Shown here: positions 54,001 through 61,964 of the stretch, piece after piece
Numbering within the stretch: position 1 is the first letter of the stretch
Layout: each line of letters opens with the position of its first letter
Translations under genes and position numbers: made by a program
Origin: Oscillibacter sp.
GTDB taxonomy: Bacteria; Bacillota; Clostridia; Oscillospirales; Oscillospiraceae
Reading direction: 5' to 3'
Length of the DNA: 64,000 nt
Assembly (NCBI RefSeq): GCF_028693505.1
Contig: NZ_JAQUVF010000005.1
Span: forward strand, 1-64,000
Notes under the pieces: generated by a model
Seen by the model: only the letters and a program-made list of their open reading frames with translations
What the model was told of the DNA's origin: nothing
Databases searched by the model: none

Positions 54001-55611
54001 ATGAAATTATGCCGCGCGTCGCTTAGCGACAAGGCCGGCTGGGCTGCCGCCCACGTGACGCTGCCTCAATACGACGTGGCCGCCGCTGCGGAGAAAACGA
54101 AAAAGGCGCCCACCTGGATCCACTTTGGCACGGGCAACATCTTCCGCGCCTATATCGCCTCCCTTGCCCAGCGGATGCTCAATGAGGGGCTGACCGATAA
54201 GGGCTTGCTGATGGCCAACACCAACGACCCCGCCATTTTAGACATTGCCTACGCCCCCTTTGATAACCTCTGCATTGCCGTGACGCTGAATCCGGACGCC
54301 ACCACCGACCGGGAGATCATCGGCAGCATTGCCGAGGGCTTGAAGGCCGACAGCGCCGATGAAGCCGCCATGGCCCGCTTCCGGGAGATTTTCACCGACC
54401 CCGGCTTGCAGATGCTCTCCTTCACCATCACGGAGAAGGGCTATAAACTCCACAATCCGGACGGCACGCTGCTGCCCGCCGTGGAAGCGGACATGAAGGA
54501 AGGCCCCCACAACACGAAAAACGCCATGGCGAGCCTTGCGAAATTCCTGTACTGGCGCTATCGCGCCGGCGGCTACCCGCTGGCGGTTTGCAGCTTTGAC
54601 AATTGCAGCCACAACGGGCAGACCTTCCACCAAAGCGTATCCACCATCGCAAAGGCGTGGGTGGAAAACGGCCTGGTGGAAAGCGGCTTTGCGCTCTGGC
54701 TGGACGATCCGTCCAAGGTCAGCTTCCCCTGGAGCATGATCGACAAGATCGTGCCCCGCCCTTCCAAGGTGGTGGAGGAAAGCCTCACCGCCGACGGCAT
54801 TGAGGGCATGGAGGCCATCGTCACCAAGAAGGGCGGCTACACCGCCGCCTTCGTGAACGCGGAGCGCCCGGAGTATCTGGTCATTGAGGATCAGTTCCCC
54901 AACGGCCGTCCCCCGCTGGACAAGGTGGGCGTCATTTTCTGCGACCGGGAGACCGTCAACAAGGTGGAGCGCATGAAGGTCACCACCTGCCTCAATCCCC
55001 TGCACACCGCCATGAGCGTCAACGGCTGCCTGCTGGGCTATACCAAAATCGCCGATGAAATGAAGGACGCGGACATTGTGGCGCTGGTAAAGCGCCTTGG
55101 CTATGTGGAAGGACTGCCGGTGGTGACAAACCCGGGCATCGTCTCTCCCAAGGCCTTTTTGGACGAGGTGGTGGAAAAGCGGCTGCCCAACGTCTTTATG
55201 CCCGACGATCCCCGCCGCATCGCCACGGATACCTCCCAAAAGGTGGGCGTCCGTTTTGGCGAGACCATCAAGAGCTATCTTGCCGAGGGCCGGGATCTGA
55301 ACGCCCTTGTGAGTCTGCCGCTGGCCCTGGCAGGCTGGCTGCGGTATCTGCTGGCGGTGAATGACGCCGGCGAGGCGATGGAGGTCAGCGACGACCCCCT
55401 CAAGGAAACGCTGCAAGCCCAGCTCCGGGGCATCGTCTGGAACGATCCCGCCAGCTATCATGGGCAGCTGCGGCCGATTCTGGCAAACGCGAGCATTTTC
55501 GGCGTGGACCTCACCGCCACGCCGCTATCCGACAAGATCGAGAAGCTTTTTGTGGAGGAGCTCTCCGGCCCCGGCGCGGTCCGCGCCACGCTGCAAAAGT
55601 ATCTCGCCTGA
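54001..55611 (+). CDS. uxuB: Mannitol dehydrogenase-family fructuronate reductase
   Basis: 536 residues. The polyol-specific long-chain dehydrogenase pattern is visible: WIHFGTGNIFRAYIASLAQRML near residue 40 for NAD binding, VCSFDNCSHNG near 197, and the catalytic lysine block ERMKVTTCLNPLHTAMSVNGCLLGY near 325 (K-x5-N-x2-H type). In UxuB it interconverts D-fructuronate and D-mannonate with NADH. Directly after uxuA, this identifies the pair as the central hexuronate steps. A tagaturonate reductase role cannot be excluded. The uronate isomerase is not in the window. GGAGGG precedes the ATG. Confidence 0.9.
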   Translation: MKLCRASLSDKAGWAAAHVTLPQYDVAAAAEKTKKAPTWIHFGTGNIFRAYIASLAQRMLNEGLTDKGLLMANTNDPAILDIAYAPFDNLCIAVTLNPDATTDREIIGSIAEGLKADSADEAAMARFREIFTDPGLQMLSFTITEKGYKLHNPDGTLLPAVEADMKEGPHNTKNAMASLAKFLYWRYRAGGYPLAVCSFDNCSHNGQTFHQSVSTIAKAWVENGLVESGFALWLDDPSKVSFPWSMIDKIVPRPSKVVEESLTADGIEGMEAIVTKKGGYTAAFVNAERPEYLVIEDQFPNGRPPLDKVGVIFCDRETVNKVERMKVTTCLNPLHTAMSVNGCLLGYTKIADEMKDADIVALVKRLGYVEGLPVVTNPGIVSPKAFLDEVVEKRLPNVFMPDDPRRIATDTSQKVGVRFGETIKSYLAEGRDLNALVSLPLALAGWLRYLLAVNDAGEAMEVSDDPLKETLQAQLRGIVWNDPASYHGQLRPILANASIFGVDLTATPLSDKIEKLFVEELSGPGAVRATLQKYLA

Positions 55612-55642
55612 AAAAGAGAGCGGATGCTCCCGTGAAAGCGCC

Positions 55643-55679
55643 AAAAAGCGTCGCCGTTAAAAACGGCGACGCTTTTTTT
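55643..55679 (+). terminator. Terminator after uxuB
   Basis: 16-bp stem AAAAAGCGTCGCCGTT/AACGGCGACGCTTTTT with a short loop and a run of seven T, 32 bases after the uxuB stop. Confidence 0.93.
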
Positions 55680-55715
55680 GTAAGTGAGCGGAGGCAACCC
55701 CACGCAAGCGGAGCG

Positions 55716-55877
55716 TCAAGGTTCGCGGCGCTTTCCGGACCGGAAGATCGCAACCCATCCGATAACCACGGCAAGCATCGCCGGAATTTCGTACACGGCG
55801 TTGTTCATGTCGTGCCTGCCGAGCCAAAGGATCGTGCCCAGAAGAAAAAGATTCACAACTCCACTGACCAGATGCAT
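55716..55877 (-). CDS. Small membrane protein of 53 residues
   Basis: A short gene encoding MHLVSGVVNLFLLGTILWLG followed by a hydrophilic turn RHDMNNAVYE, a second hydrophobic helix IPAMLAVVIGWVAIF, and a basic tail RSGKRREP. The predicted shape is two membrane helices with a positively charged C-terminus. It has an excellent ribosome binding site, AAAGGAGG, 8 bases before the ATG, and lies 90 bases downstream of the AEC transporter in the same direction, so it is probably co-transcribed. I do not recognise a family. It could be a small accessory subunit of the transporter. Confidence 0.6.
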   Translation of the reverse strand: MHLVSGVVNLFLLGTILWLGRHDMNNAVYEIPAMLAVVIGWVAIFRSGKRREP

Positions 55878-55967
55878 GGTAAGTCCTCCTTTACTGTTCT
55901 GTATCGGTCCTTGGCGCGGATGGGGTTTGCACGCTGTTCACTGGGCCGTCCGCGCCTTTGAAAGCCT

Positions 55968-56972
55968 TCACAGCAGTCCGCCGACGCGGAGAATATAAAC
56001 GATGCAGAAGATGGACACCATGGAAAGCGCGCTGGTCCAGACCACCAGCTGGTTCGCCAGCTGATCGTCGCCGCCCATCTCCTGCGCCATCACGGCGCTG
56101 GAGACGGCGACGGGGGTGGAGGCCACCGCCACCAGCGTCGGAATTTCCAGACTGGTGAGTCCCAGCGGCGTTCTCAGTGCCACCGCCATCCCGATGACCG
56201 CTGCCGGACAAATTACCAGACGCAGGAGAACGCCCAGCGTGAGCTGCGGAAGCAGCTCCGACACCGCGCCGAAGTTCAACCGGGTGCCCAGCACAAACAG
56301 CATCACCGGCGAGGCGACCTTGGAAAGGTTTGTGGCCGCCGCGTAAAGCGAAGGCAGCTGGTTGCGGATGGTAAAGACGCTCACGCCGTCCACCGTCGGC
56401 AAAAACTGCCGGATCAGCACCACCAAAAGGCCGGACAAGGCCCCCAGAATCAGGGGATTGCTGACGACCCGGCGCACCAGTGTGCGGGCGGAGGTCCGCT
56501 TTTCCCCATCCCCGCCGAAAACAGTCAACACAATGACCGCCAGCACGTTGAACAGCGGCACGCAGACGGAGGTGGCCATGGAGGCGAAGGCCATGGCGGC
56601 GTCGCCGCCCAGCGCGTTTGCCAGCGGAAGGCCCAGAATGGCCTGATTGGAGCGGAAGGCCACCTGCGTAATGACGCCCTTTTGCCGCCGGTCGGGAATG
56701 AACAGCTTCGCCGCCAACAGTCCCGCCAGCAAACAGAAAAAGACGCTGGAAAACAGATATCCGATGACGCGCCAGTTCATGTTGGTCAAGTCGTCAATGC
56801 CGTACACATTGCAAAAAAGCTGAATGGGGAGAAACAGCCGGAAACAGAGACTGTTCAGCTGTTTATAAAAGGACTCGGACCACGGTCCCACCCGCCGGAC
56901 AAAATAGCCCAGAACAATGATGAACAGAATGGGTAAGATGGCGTGCAGCGTATAGACAAAGGTCTCTTTCAC
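55968..56972 (-). CDS. AEC-family (auxin efflux carrier-like) transporter
   Basis: 334 residues from the GTG at 56972, preceded by AGGTGA; the frame continues upstream but that stretch is basic and unlike the family. It has about ten membrane helices in two inverted halves, starting FVYTLHAILPILFIIVLGYFVRRVG, with the AEC-typical VAFRSNQAILGLPLANALGGD near residue 105 and the C-terminal SLEIPTLVAVASTPVAVSSAVMAQEMGGDDQLANQLVVWTSALSM. Bacterial members move malate, malonate or other organic acids. The nearby uxu genes suggest an organic or sugar acid, but the gene is on the opposite strand, so this is weak inference. Confidence 0.88.
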   Translation of the reverse strand: MKETFVYTLHAILPILFIIVLGYFVRRVGPWSESFYKQLNSLCFRLFLPIQLFCNVYGIDDLTNMNWRVIGYLFSSVFFCLLAGLLAAKLFIPDRRQKGVITQVAFRSNQAILGLPLANALGGDAAMAFASMATSVCVPLFNVLAVIVLTVFGGDGEKRTSARTLVRRVVSNPLILGALSGLLVVLIRQFLPTVDGVSVFTIRNQLPSLYAAATNLSKVASPVMLFVLGTRLNFGAVSELLPQLTLGVLLRLVICPAAVIGMAVALRTPLGLTSLEIPTLVAVASTPVAVSSAVMAQEMGGDDQLANQLVVWTSALSMVSIFCIVYILRVGGLL

Positions 56973-57100
56973 AAAATCACCTGCCAAAAAAATGACGGAC
57001 CGTTCAACCGGACCGTGCGCAAAGGTTCTTAACGGTTTTATTATAGTACGTTCTCCCCGCCTTTGCAATTGCGGCGCTTCCATTTGTAAAAAAGAAATAA

Positions 57101-57144
57101 ACGGACCAGACCGCGCCGCCTTTTGGCGGCGCGGTCTGGTCCGT
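57101..57144 (-). terminator. Terminator after the tail-fibre-like operon
   Basis: Perfect 20-bp stem (57101-57120 with 57125-57144) around TTTT. On the minus strand it is followed by a T-rich tract (TTATTTCTTTTTT), as expected for termination of the upstream 41-residue gene. Confidence 0.9.
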
Positions 57145-57171
57145 TTGACCGGATATGACAAAGGGAAGCGG

Positions 57172-57297
57172 TTACTCCGCGGCGCTTTCCTCAGAGGGCG
57201 CTTCCTCCTGCCGGAAAGTGAAATAGTCATCCGGGACCTGCTTTTGCTCAAGAACCTGCGTGCCGTCCTCGCGGCACACCAAAACTTCAATCATCAT
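57172..57297 (-). CDS. Small acidic protein of 41 residues, partner of the tail-fibre-like gene
   Basis: The product starts MMIEVLVCREDGTQVLEQKQ and continues with VPDDYFTFRQEEAPSEESAAE; the C-terminal half is strongly acidic. GGAG lies a few bases before the first ATG, and the start codon overlaps the TGA of the upstream tail-fibre-like gene, so the two are translationally coupled. A terminator follows 28 bases after the stop. I do not recognise a family; small proteins in this position behind tail-fibre genes of Clostridia phages can be assembly partners, which is only an analogy. Confidence 0.65.
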   Translation of the reverse strand: MMIEVLVCREDGTQVLEQKQVPDDYFTFRQEEAPSEESAAE

Positions 57298-58100
57298 AAT
57301 TTCACTCCATAAACAATCAGTCTGCTGCCCGCGGCAATCGCGCTGGCGTCATTGGTCACAAAATTTATGGTCTGCAAGGCGGGGGGCGCAATAATATTTG
57401 TGGCAAGCACGCGGCTGTGGACGACATCGCTTACCGCGTTCTTTCCCCGAAAGCCCTCACTTTGGATGCGGCAGGCAACGCTAGTGCCGTAGGCATATAG
57501 ATAGCAGGTTGCATAAGCGCCGCCGCTGTATGGGTAGATATTGTCGAAGCAGTTTGAGGAGCCGGCGCTGCCCTCATAAACGCTGTATGCATTGCTGTTT
57601 GCCCGCACATAGATGGCGTCGCAGGAAGCGATCAGACGCGGAATGATGATGAGGACGGAGTAGCTTGCAAGCGCGATGCCGCCCAGAGAAAGGTCCACCT
57701 GCGCGGCCCCTGCCGAGGTGGTGATGTCCGCCAGCTTTACCAGTTTGTTTGCGGCGGATGCGGCTGCGGATACAGACGCGTCCGCCGCCGCAAATTCCCG
57801 CCGGATGGCGGCGTCCTGCTGGGTTCTTGCGGTTTGCTCGGCGGAAATGGCCGCGGAGCTGGTGTTGCTCAGCTGGGTAATGGACGCGGAAAGGTCCTGC
57901 CGGACCGACGTGTCGCCCGCGCTGCGGGCCTGCTGTTCCTGGCTTAAAGCCGCCTCCAGCGCCGCCTTTGCTGTGTTCAATGCCGTGACGCCCTGCTGCA
58001 GGGCGGATTCAAGCTTTGAGTTGTCGGCGTTGAAATCCGTGCGGAGAATGCGGTCCTCCGCCTCCCATTGATTCAGATGATAGGTTGATGTCTGCTGCAT
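57294..58100 (-). CDS. Phage tail-fibre-like protein
   Basis: 268 residues from the ATG at 58100, with AAGGAGG upstream; the frame is open further but that part has no coding character. The N-terminus TSTYHLNQWEAEDRILRTDFNADNSKLESAL matches the short N-terminal segment common in tail-fibre and receptor-binding proteins of Clostridia phages. Residues about 35-115 form an Ala/Gln/Ser-rich coiled coil (SQEQQARSAGDTSVRQDLSASI, AISAEQTARTQQDAAIRREFAAADASV). The C-terminal 150 residues are beta-rich, with many Tyr, Ser and Gly, like a receptor-binding tip. No other phage gene is near, so it is an orphan. Role unknown; it may be a phage remnant or a surface adhesin. Confidence 0.7.
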   Translation of the reverse strand: MQQTSTYHLNQWEAEDRILRTDFNADNSKLESALQQGVTALNTAKAALEAALSQEQQARSAGDTSVRQDLSASITQLSNTSSAAISAEQTARTQQDAAIRREFAAADASVSAAASAANKLVKLADITTSAGAAQVDLSLGGIALASYSVLIIIPRLIASCDAIYVRANSNAYSVYEGSAGSSNCFDNIYPYSGGAYATCYLYAYGTSVACRIQSEGFRGKNAVSDVVHSRVLATNIIAPPALQTINFVTNDASAIAAGSRLIVYGVKL

Positions 58101-58218
58101 GAAATGATACGACCTCCTTATAAAATGATGTATAAACGTACCCGGGATAAAATGGCTGCAAGAATGGAAGTACGTGCGGCTGCGGATGGCACGAAAGCGG
58201 GCATCTGGATGCACAAAA

Positions 58219-58254
58219 AAATTACAGGCCCCGCGATCGCGGGGCCTGTAATTT
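58219..58254 (-). terminator. Terminator of the polysaccharide operon
   Basis: A perfect 36-bp palindrome centred on GATC (arms AAATTACAGGCCCCGC and complement). On the minus strand it ends in TTTTTT, 45 bases after the stop of the O-antigen ligase-like gene. Confidence 0.9.
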
Positions 58255-58298
58255 CCGAGAAAGTGTTGTTTGGGAATGGGTGAAAACACGGGAAGGCT

Positions 58299-60701
58299 TT
58301 AGGACAGCGCGGCGGCGAGCACCGTTCGTGCCGCCTCGCCGGTAGCGCTGCCCAGCGATCTTGCGCAGTCCAAAAGCGCCTGATTCCCGTCGTCCAGAAC
58401 GATGGGAGCCATCATGTCGGCGTTGGCGGCGTCCAGCTGCTCCCCGGTGGAGAGCACGCCGGACACAAAGTCCTCCATATCCGCGGCCTCCAGCTGCTCA
58501 AAGGTACTTTTGAACAGATGGAAAGCGCTGTTCCAGGCGTCCGGATTGGAACGCTCCTGCCGCAGACCCGTCTGCACCGCGTCAAAGAAATTGGGCAGGT
58601 CCCGCAGCGGCAGATAGTAATAGGCCGCCGTGTTGTAGCAGGCGTCGTACTCCTGCGTGGCAAGAAGCTCCCGGGCGCAGCGGGAGGCAAGCCCCTGCCC
58701 GATGGCAGTGCCCGTTTGCAGGGCATTGCCCATGAGGTTGACCTTGTAATCGGAGTCGTCGTATACATCCAGACGGTCCATTGTCTGCATGGCCGACATA
58801 AATTCCGTGGGGGTAATGTTTCCGGTATCCAGATTCCGCATCTGACGGGCCGCCAGCAGGTGGCCGGACAGCAGTCCGGTGAATACGGCGGCAACGCACC
58901 ACATCGCCGCCATGGCGGTCCATCCCCGGGCCGGGCTGGGAATGGACTCCGCCTTTGGCTCCGCGCAGTGGAGGATTAACACGGCAAACAGGACGAATAC
59001 CGCCGACTGATAAACCTGCGTGGACCAGACGACCTCCGTCAGGGAGTGGGCGATCATCATGGTCAGACAGGCCGCCAGCATGGCAAGCACGGGGTCCGCA
59101 TCCGTTTTCCGCCGCCGCACCAGCATCCACAACGCGCTCCCCAGCAGAAAAGCGAAGGCGGCAAGGCCCAGCACGCCGGCCTCGTCCATGATCTGAATAA
59201 ACTGGTTGTGAATGTATTTCGATTCGTAGTAGAAGCTCTGCACGCCTGTCAGCTGCCCCTCCACGCCGCCGGCGCCCCATCCGATGAGGGGGCTTGCGGA
59301 AAAGAGCTTCATGCCGTCTCGGAAGAACACCAGACGCTGGATGAAGTTCTGGTTGGCCCACAAGCCCTGAAGCCGGTTGGCCGCAAAGTCCGGCAGGAGC
59401 TTGTAGCCCAGCGGCAAAACCGTGCCGTCGGAAAGGGTGAGACTGGAGAGGTCCCCGTCGCCGGCAAGCTCAAACCACACCACGCGGCTGCCCTCCGGCA
59501 CGGTGAAGGATGCGCCGGACAAGCTGCCCTCGTACAGCGGGGTGTTGGTGTGCATCATCAGCTCTGGCTCCGTCTGGCTGTAAATCACGACGCTTGCGTC
59601 GATCCCCTCGAAAGAGACGGTGTAGCTTCCCGCGTCCGGATAGACGGCCCGGGAGAGCGTGCCGGATAGCGTGATGCCGCCGGTGAGGGAATAGGCCAGC
59701 AGCACATAGACTGCCGCGAGGGCCACCAGCGCCGCCGTGAAAATCGCCACGGCTTTGTCGTGCCCGTCCAGTCTGGCAAGCAGGCGTCTACCCACAAAGC
59801 GGTCCAGCGCCCAGATCAAAAGACCGCAGACAATCGCCGCCAGCACGGGCACCACGCCCGCTCCGCCGCCGCCAAGGAAGGGTGTGGCGGCAAAGGCGCA
59901 CAGCACCGTTGCCACGACGCACTCCAGCATCAGCAAAAACAGGGAAAGGCGGGTGCCCTTGGCGGAGCAGAGCACGTACACAAGGCAGGTTACCGCGAAC
60001 GCCGCCATGGCGCCCATGGAGAAGGAGAGGAAAAAGGCCAGCGCCTGCACGCCCAGCGCCACACAGACCCCCAGCTTTTCCCGCTCCTCCGCCGCCGAGC
60101 GCAAAAGGTACAGCGAGATCAAAAGGCCAAAGGCCAGCAGACCCGCGGAAACGTTGGCGTTGCTGAAAATGCCGGTGATGCGCACGCCGGTTTCATAGCC
60201 GATGGAATCCATGGGGTAGCCAGCCTTGAAAAGGCCCATCACCCACGAAAATCCCCGGGAGAGGAGCTGGAGGGAGGAGGCGTCGATGCAAAGGAGGGCA
60301 ATCACTGCCAGCACGGCGTTCAGCGCCTGCAAAAGCCCCCGGAGCTTTTCCCGCCTTGCCCGGACCAGAAGGATGCCGAAGATGGAAAAGGCGGCCAGCG
60401 TTTTGGCGCTCTCCCGCACGGCGTAGGACCCAAAATGGGACCACAGACCAGAGCAAAGGCATACCAGCGCGTAGAGAAACACTGCCAGCGTCAGGGGCGA
60501 GAGGCGCTCCCGCAGACGCCGGGGCGGAAGGCGGCCGATGGAAAACACCAGAAACACCGCCCCCAGCAAGGCGGCGGCAAAGCGGCTGGTGCCGGTGATG
60601 GAGAAAAACAGCAGCACCGGCAAAACCCATGGAAAAATGGTGTCCAAAAGCGAAGGCGCGGCGGAAAGGGGCGTGGACGCCATCTGATTTTTATGTGCCA
60701 A
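58299..60701 (-). CDS. O-antigen ligase/polymerase-like membrane protein with extra domains
   Basis: 800 residues from the TTG at 60701, which has AAGGAG about 10 bases upstream; an ATG at 60683 is the alternative. About ten membrane helices in the first 340 residues include FSNANVSAGLLAFGLLISLYL. A soluble beta-rich stretch follows at about 345-450. Then comes the Wzy_C-type block FSASPLIGWGAGGVEGQ and YIHNQFIQIMDEAGVLGLAAFAFLLG near 490, further helices, and a helical C-terminal domain (about 640-800) rich in tyrosine and alanine. It would polymerise or ligate surface glycan. It follows the glycosyltransferase gene by 23 bases. Common family members are shorter, near 400-500 residues. Confidence 0.82.
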   Translation of the reverse strand: MAHKNQMASTPLSAAPSLLDTIFPWVLPVLLFFSITGTSRFAAALLGAVFLVFSIGRLPPRRLRERLSPLTLAVFLYALVCLCSGLWSHFGSYAVRESAKTLAAFSIFGILLVRARREKLRGLLQALNAVLAVIALLCIDASSLQLLSRGFSWVMGLFKAGYPMDSIGYETGVRITGIFSNANVSAGLLAFGLLISLYLLRSAAEEREKLGVCVALGVQALAFFLSFSMGAMAAFAVTCLVYVLCSAKGTRLSLFLLMLECVVATVLCAFAATPFLGGGGAGVVPVLAAIVCGLLIWALDRFVGRRLLARLDGHDKAVAIFTAALVALAAVYVLLAYSLTGGITLSGTLSRAVYPDAGSYTVSFEGIDASVVIYSQTEPELMMHTNTPLYEGSLSGASFTVPEGSRVVWFELAGDGDLSSLTLSDGTVLPLGYKLLPDFAANRLQGLWANQNFIQRLVFFRDGMKLFSASPLIGWGAGGVEGQLTGVQSFYYESKYIHNQFIQIMDEAGVLGLAAFAFLLGSALWMLVRRRKTDADPVLAMLAACLTMMIAHSLTEVVWSTQVYQSAVFVLFAVLILHCAEPKAESIPSPARGWTAMAAMWCVAAVFTGLLSGHLLAARQMRNLDTGNITPTEFMSAMQTMDRLDVYDDSDYKVNLMGNALQTGTAIGQGLASRCARELLATQEYDACYNTAAYYYLPLRDLPNFFDAVQTGLRQERSNPDAWNSAFHLFKSTFEQLEAADMEDFVSGVLSTGEQLDAANADMMAPIVLDDGNQALLDCARSLGSATGEAARTVLAAALS

Positions 60702-60724
60702 AACAAATCACTCCTTGTTGATTT

Positions 60725-61861
60725 TCAGTGGGACGCGGAAACGGGTTTCGCCTCCTGGGGAACCAGCGAGAGATAGCGCTCCATCACCGACGGCAGGACG
60801 CGGGAGAGGGCATAGGGCGCCGCGGCTTCGTGGGCGGCGCGGCCAAGGGCGGCGGGCAGCGCCGGGTCCTCCAGCAACTTCGTCACCGCGTCGCAAAAAG
60901 CGGGCGCGTCCCCGAAGGGATAGAGAAGGCCGGTGAGGCCGTCGCTCAAAAGATCGGTGTGGCCCTTTACGGCGCTCGCCACCACGGGAAGCCCCGCGTA
61001 CATGGACTCCATCACGTTAAAGGGCAGCCCCTCCGAGCGGCTGGCGGAGACGGCGGCGTCGCACAGCGCATAGAGACCCGCCATGTCGGAAACCTGGCCG
61101 GGAAACACCACGCGGCCCTCCAGATGCAAAGACGCGGCCAGCGCCCGGCAATCGTCCAGCAGAGCGCCCTGACCGGGCAGCACCAGCTTGACCCGTTCCG
61201 GCAGGCTTGATAGCGCCCGAATCAGCATGGTCTGATTTTTGCGGGCGGAAAATTCCGCCGCGTAAAGCAACACAAAATCGTCGGGAGAAAAGCCGTATGT
61301 AGCGCGCAGCGCGTCGGATGCGCCGGGGGGCGCGTCCAGCCGGGAAAAGTCCACCCCGATGCCCGGAATGTTTTCCACCCGGCGTCCCAGGTGATACCGG
61401 CAGGCAGTGCGATAATCCTCCGTATTCATGGTGAGCAGCAGGTCTGTCTGCGGGGCCGTCAAATACTCGGCGCTCAGCAAGATCGCCCGCTTCCAGGCGG
61501 GGGTCCGGTCGCCAAAGAGATAGCCGTGGGCCACATTCACAATGGCGGGGCGGGGGTGGAGCGGCGCGGCGGCCCGGCGGGTGAAGAAAGCCGCCAGCGA
61601 GGTATGGGCAATGACCAGCGCGTACCCCTCCTCCCGCATCAGACGCCGCAGCTGGGCCTGGGCGCGGAAATTGGCGGGCGCGGTCATCTTCTTTTCAAAG
61701 GGCAGGGAAATCACACGGTCCGCCTCCGGCAGGGCGGGCGGCGCACCGCCGCAGGCCACGTGGACCTCCCACCCGCGCGCTTGAAACGCCCGCAGGTAGG
61801 CGCGGTGAAATTGCATGATATGAGAAAATGTGGATGCGGTGAATAATACACGCTGTTTCAT
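60725..61861 (-). CDS. Glycosyltransferase, GT4 family
   Basis: 378 residues with the GT-B fold. The N-terminal domain begins MKQRVLFTASTFSHIMQFHRAYLRAFQARGWEVHVAC and the acceptor domain includes NVAHGYLFGD. The C-terminal donor domain has LLYAAEFSARKNQTMLIRAL near residue 205 and the retaining-GT E-x7-E motif in ASRSEGLPFNVMESMYAGLPVVASAVKGHTDLL near 285. These enzymes (EpsF/CapM-like) add a sugar to a lipid-linked oligosaccharide in the cytoplasm. It is the first gene of a two-gene minus-strand operon with the O-antigen ligase-like gene, driven by the promoter at 61893-61921. Confidence 0.93.
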   Translation of the reverse strand: MKQRVLFTASTFSHIMQFHRAYLRAFQARGWEVHVACGGAPPALPEADRVISLPFEKKMTAPANFRAQAQLRRLMREEGYALVIAHTSLAAFFTRRAAAPLHPRPAIVNVAHGYLFGDRTPAWKRAILLSAEYLTAPQTDLLLTMNTEDYRTACRYHLGRRVENIPGIGVDFSRLDAPPGASDALRATYGFSPDDFVLLYAAEFSARKNQTMLIRALSSLPERVKLVLPGQGALLDDCRALAASLHLEGRVVFPGQVSDMAGLYALCDAAVSASRSEGLPFNVMESMYAGLPVVASAVKGHTDLLSDGLTGLLYPFGDAPAFCDAVTKLLEDPALPAALGRAAHEAAAPYALSRVLPSVMERYLSLVPQEAKPVSASH

Positions 61862-61892
61862 GGCACGCCTTTCTGTGAGAGGTTATCTTTCT

Positions 61893-61921
61893 ATTATATT
61901 TGACATAACACTTTATTTCAA
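61893..61921 (-). promoter_or_regulatory. Promoter of the glycosyltransferase operon, interleaved with the divergent one
   Basis: Minus strand TTGAAA (61916-61921), 17-base spacer, TATAAT (61893-61898). The whole element overlaps the plus-strand promoter at 61900-61928. Confidence 0.7.
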
Positions 61922-61928
61922 CTAAAAT
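61900..61928 (+). promoter_or_regulatory. Promoter of the priming transferase gene
   Basis: TTGACA (61900-61905), 17-base spacer, TAAAAT (61923-61928), 36 bases before the ATG. It shares the same 36 bases with the opposite promoter, so both cannot be occupied at once. Confidence 0.75.
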
Positions 61929-61964
61929 GAGACTGGATTTTTATAGAAACAGGGGAAAATCGTC

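Noticed and set aside
57172..58100. Prophage
   Set aside because: Only a tail-fibre-like gene and a small partner are present; no capsid, terminase, portal, integrase or lysis genes nearby.
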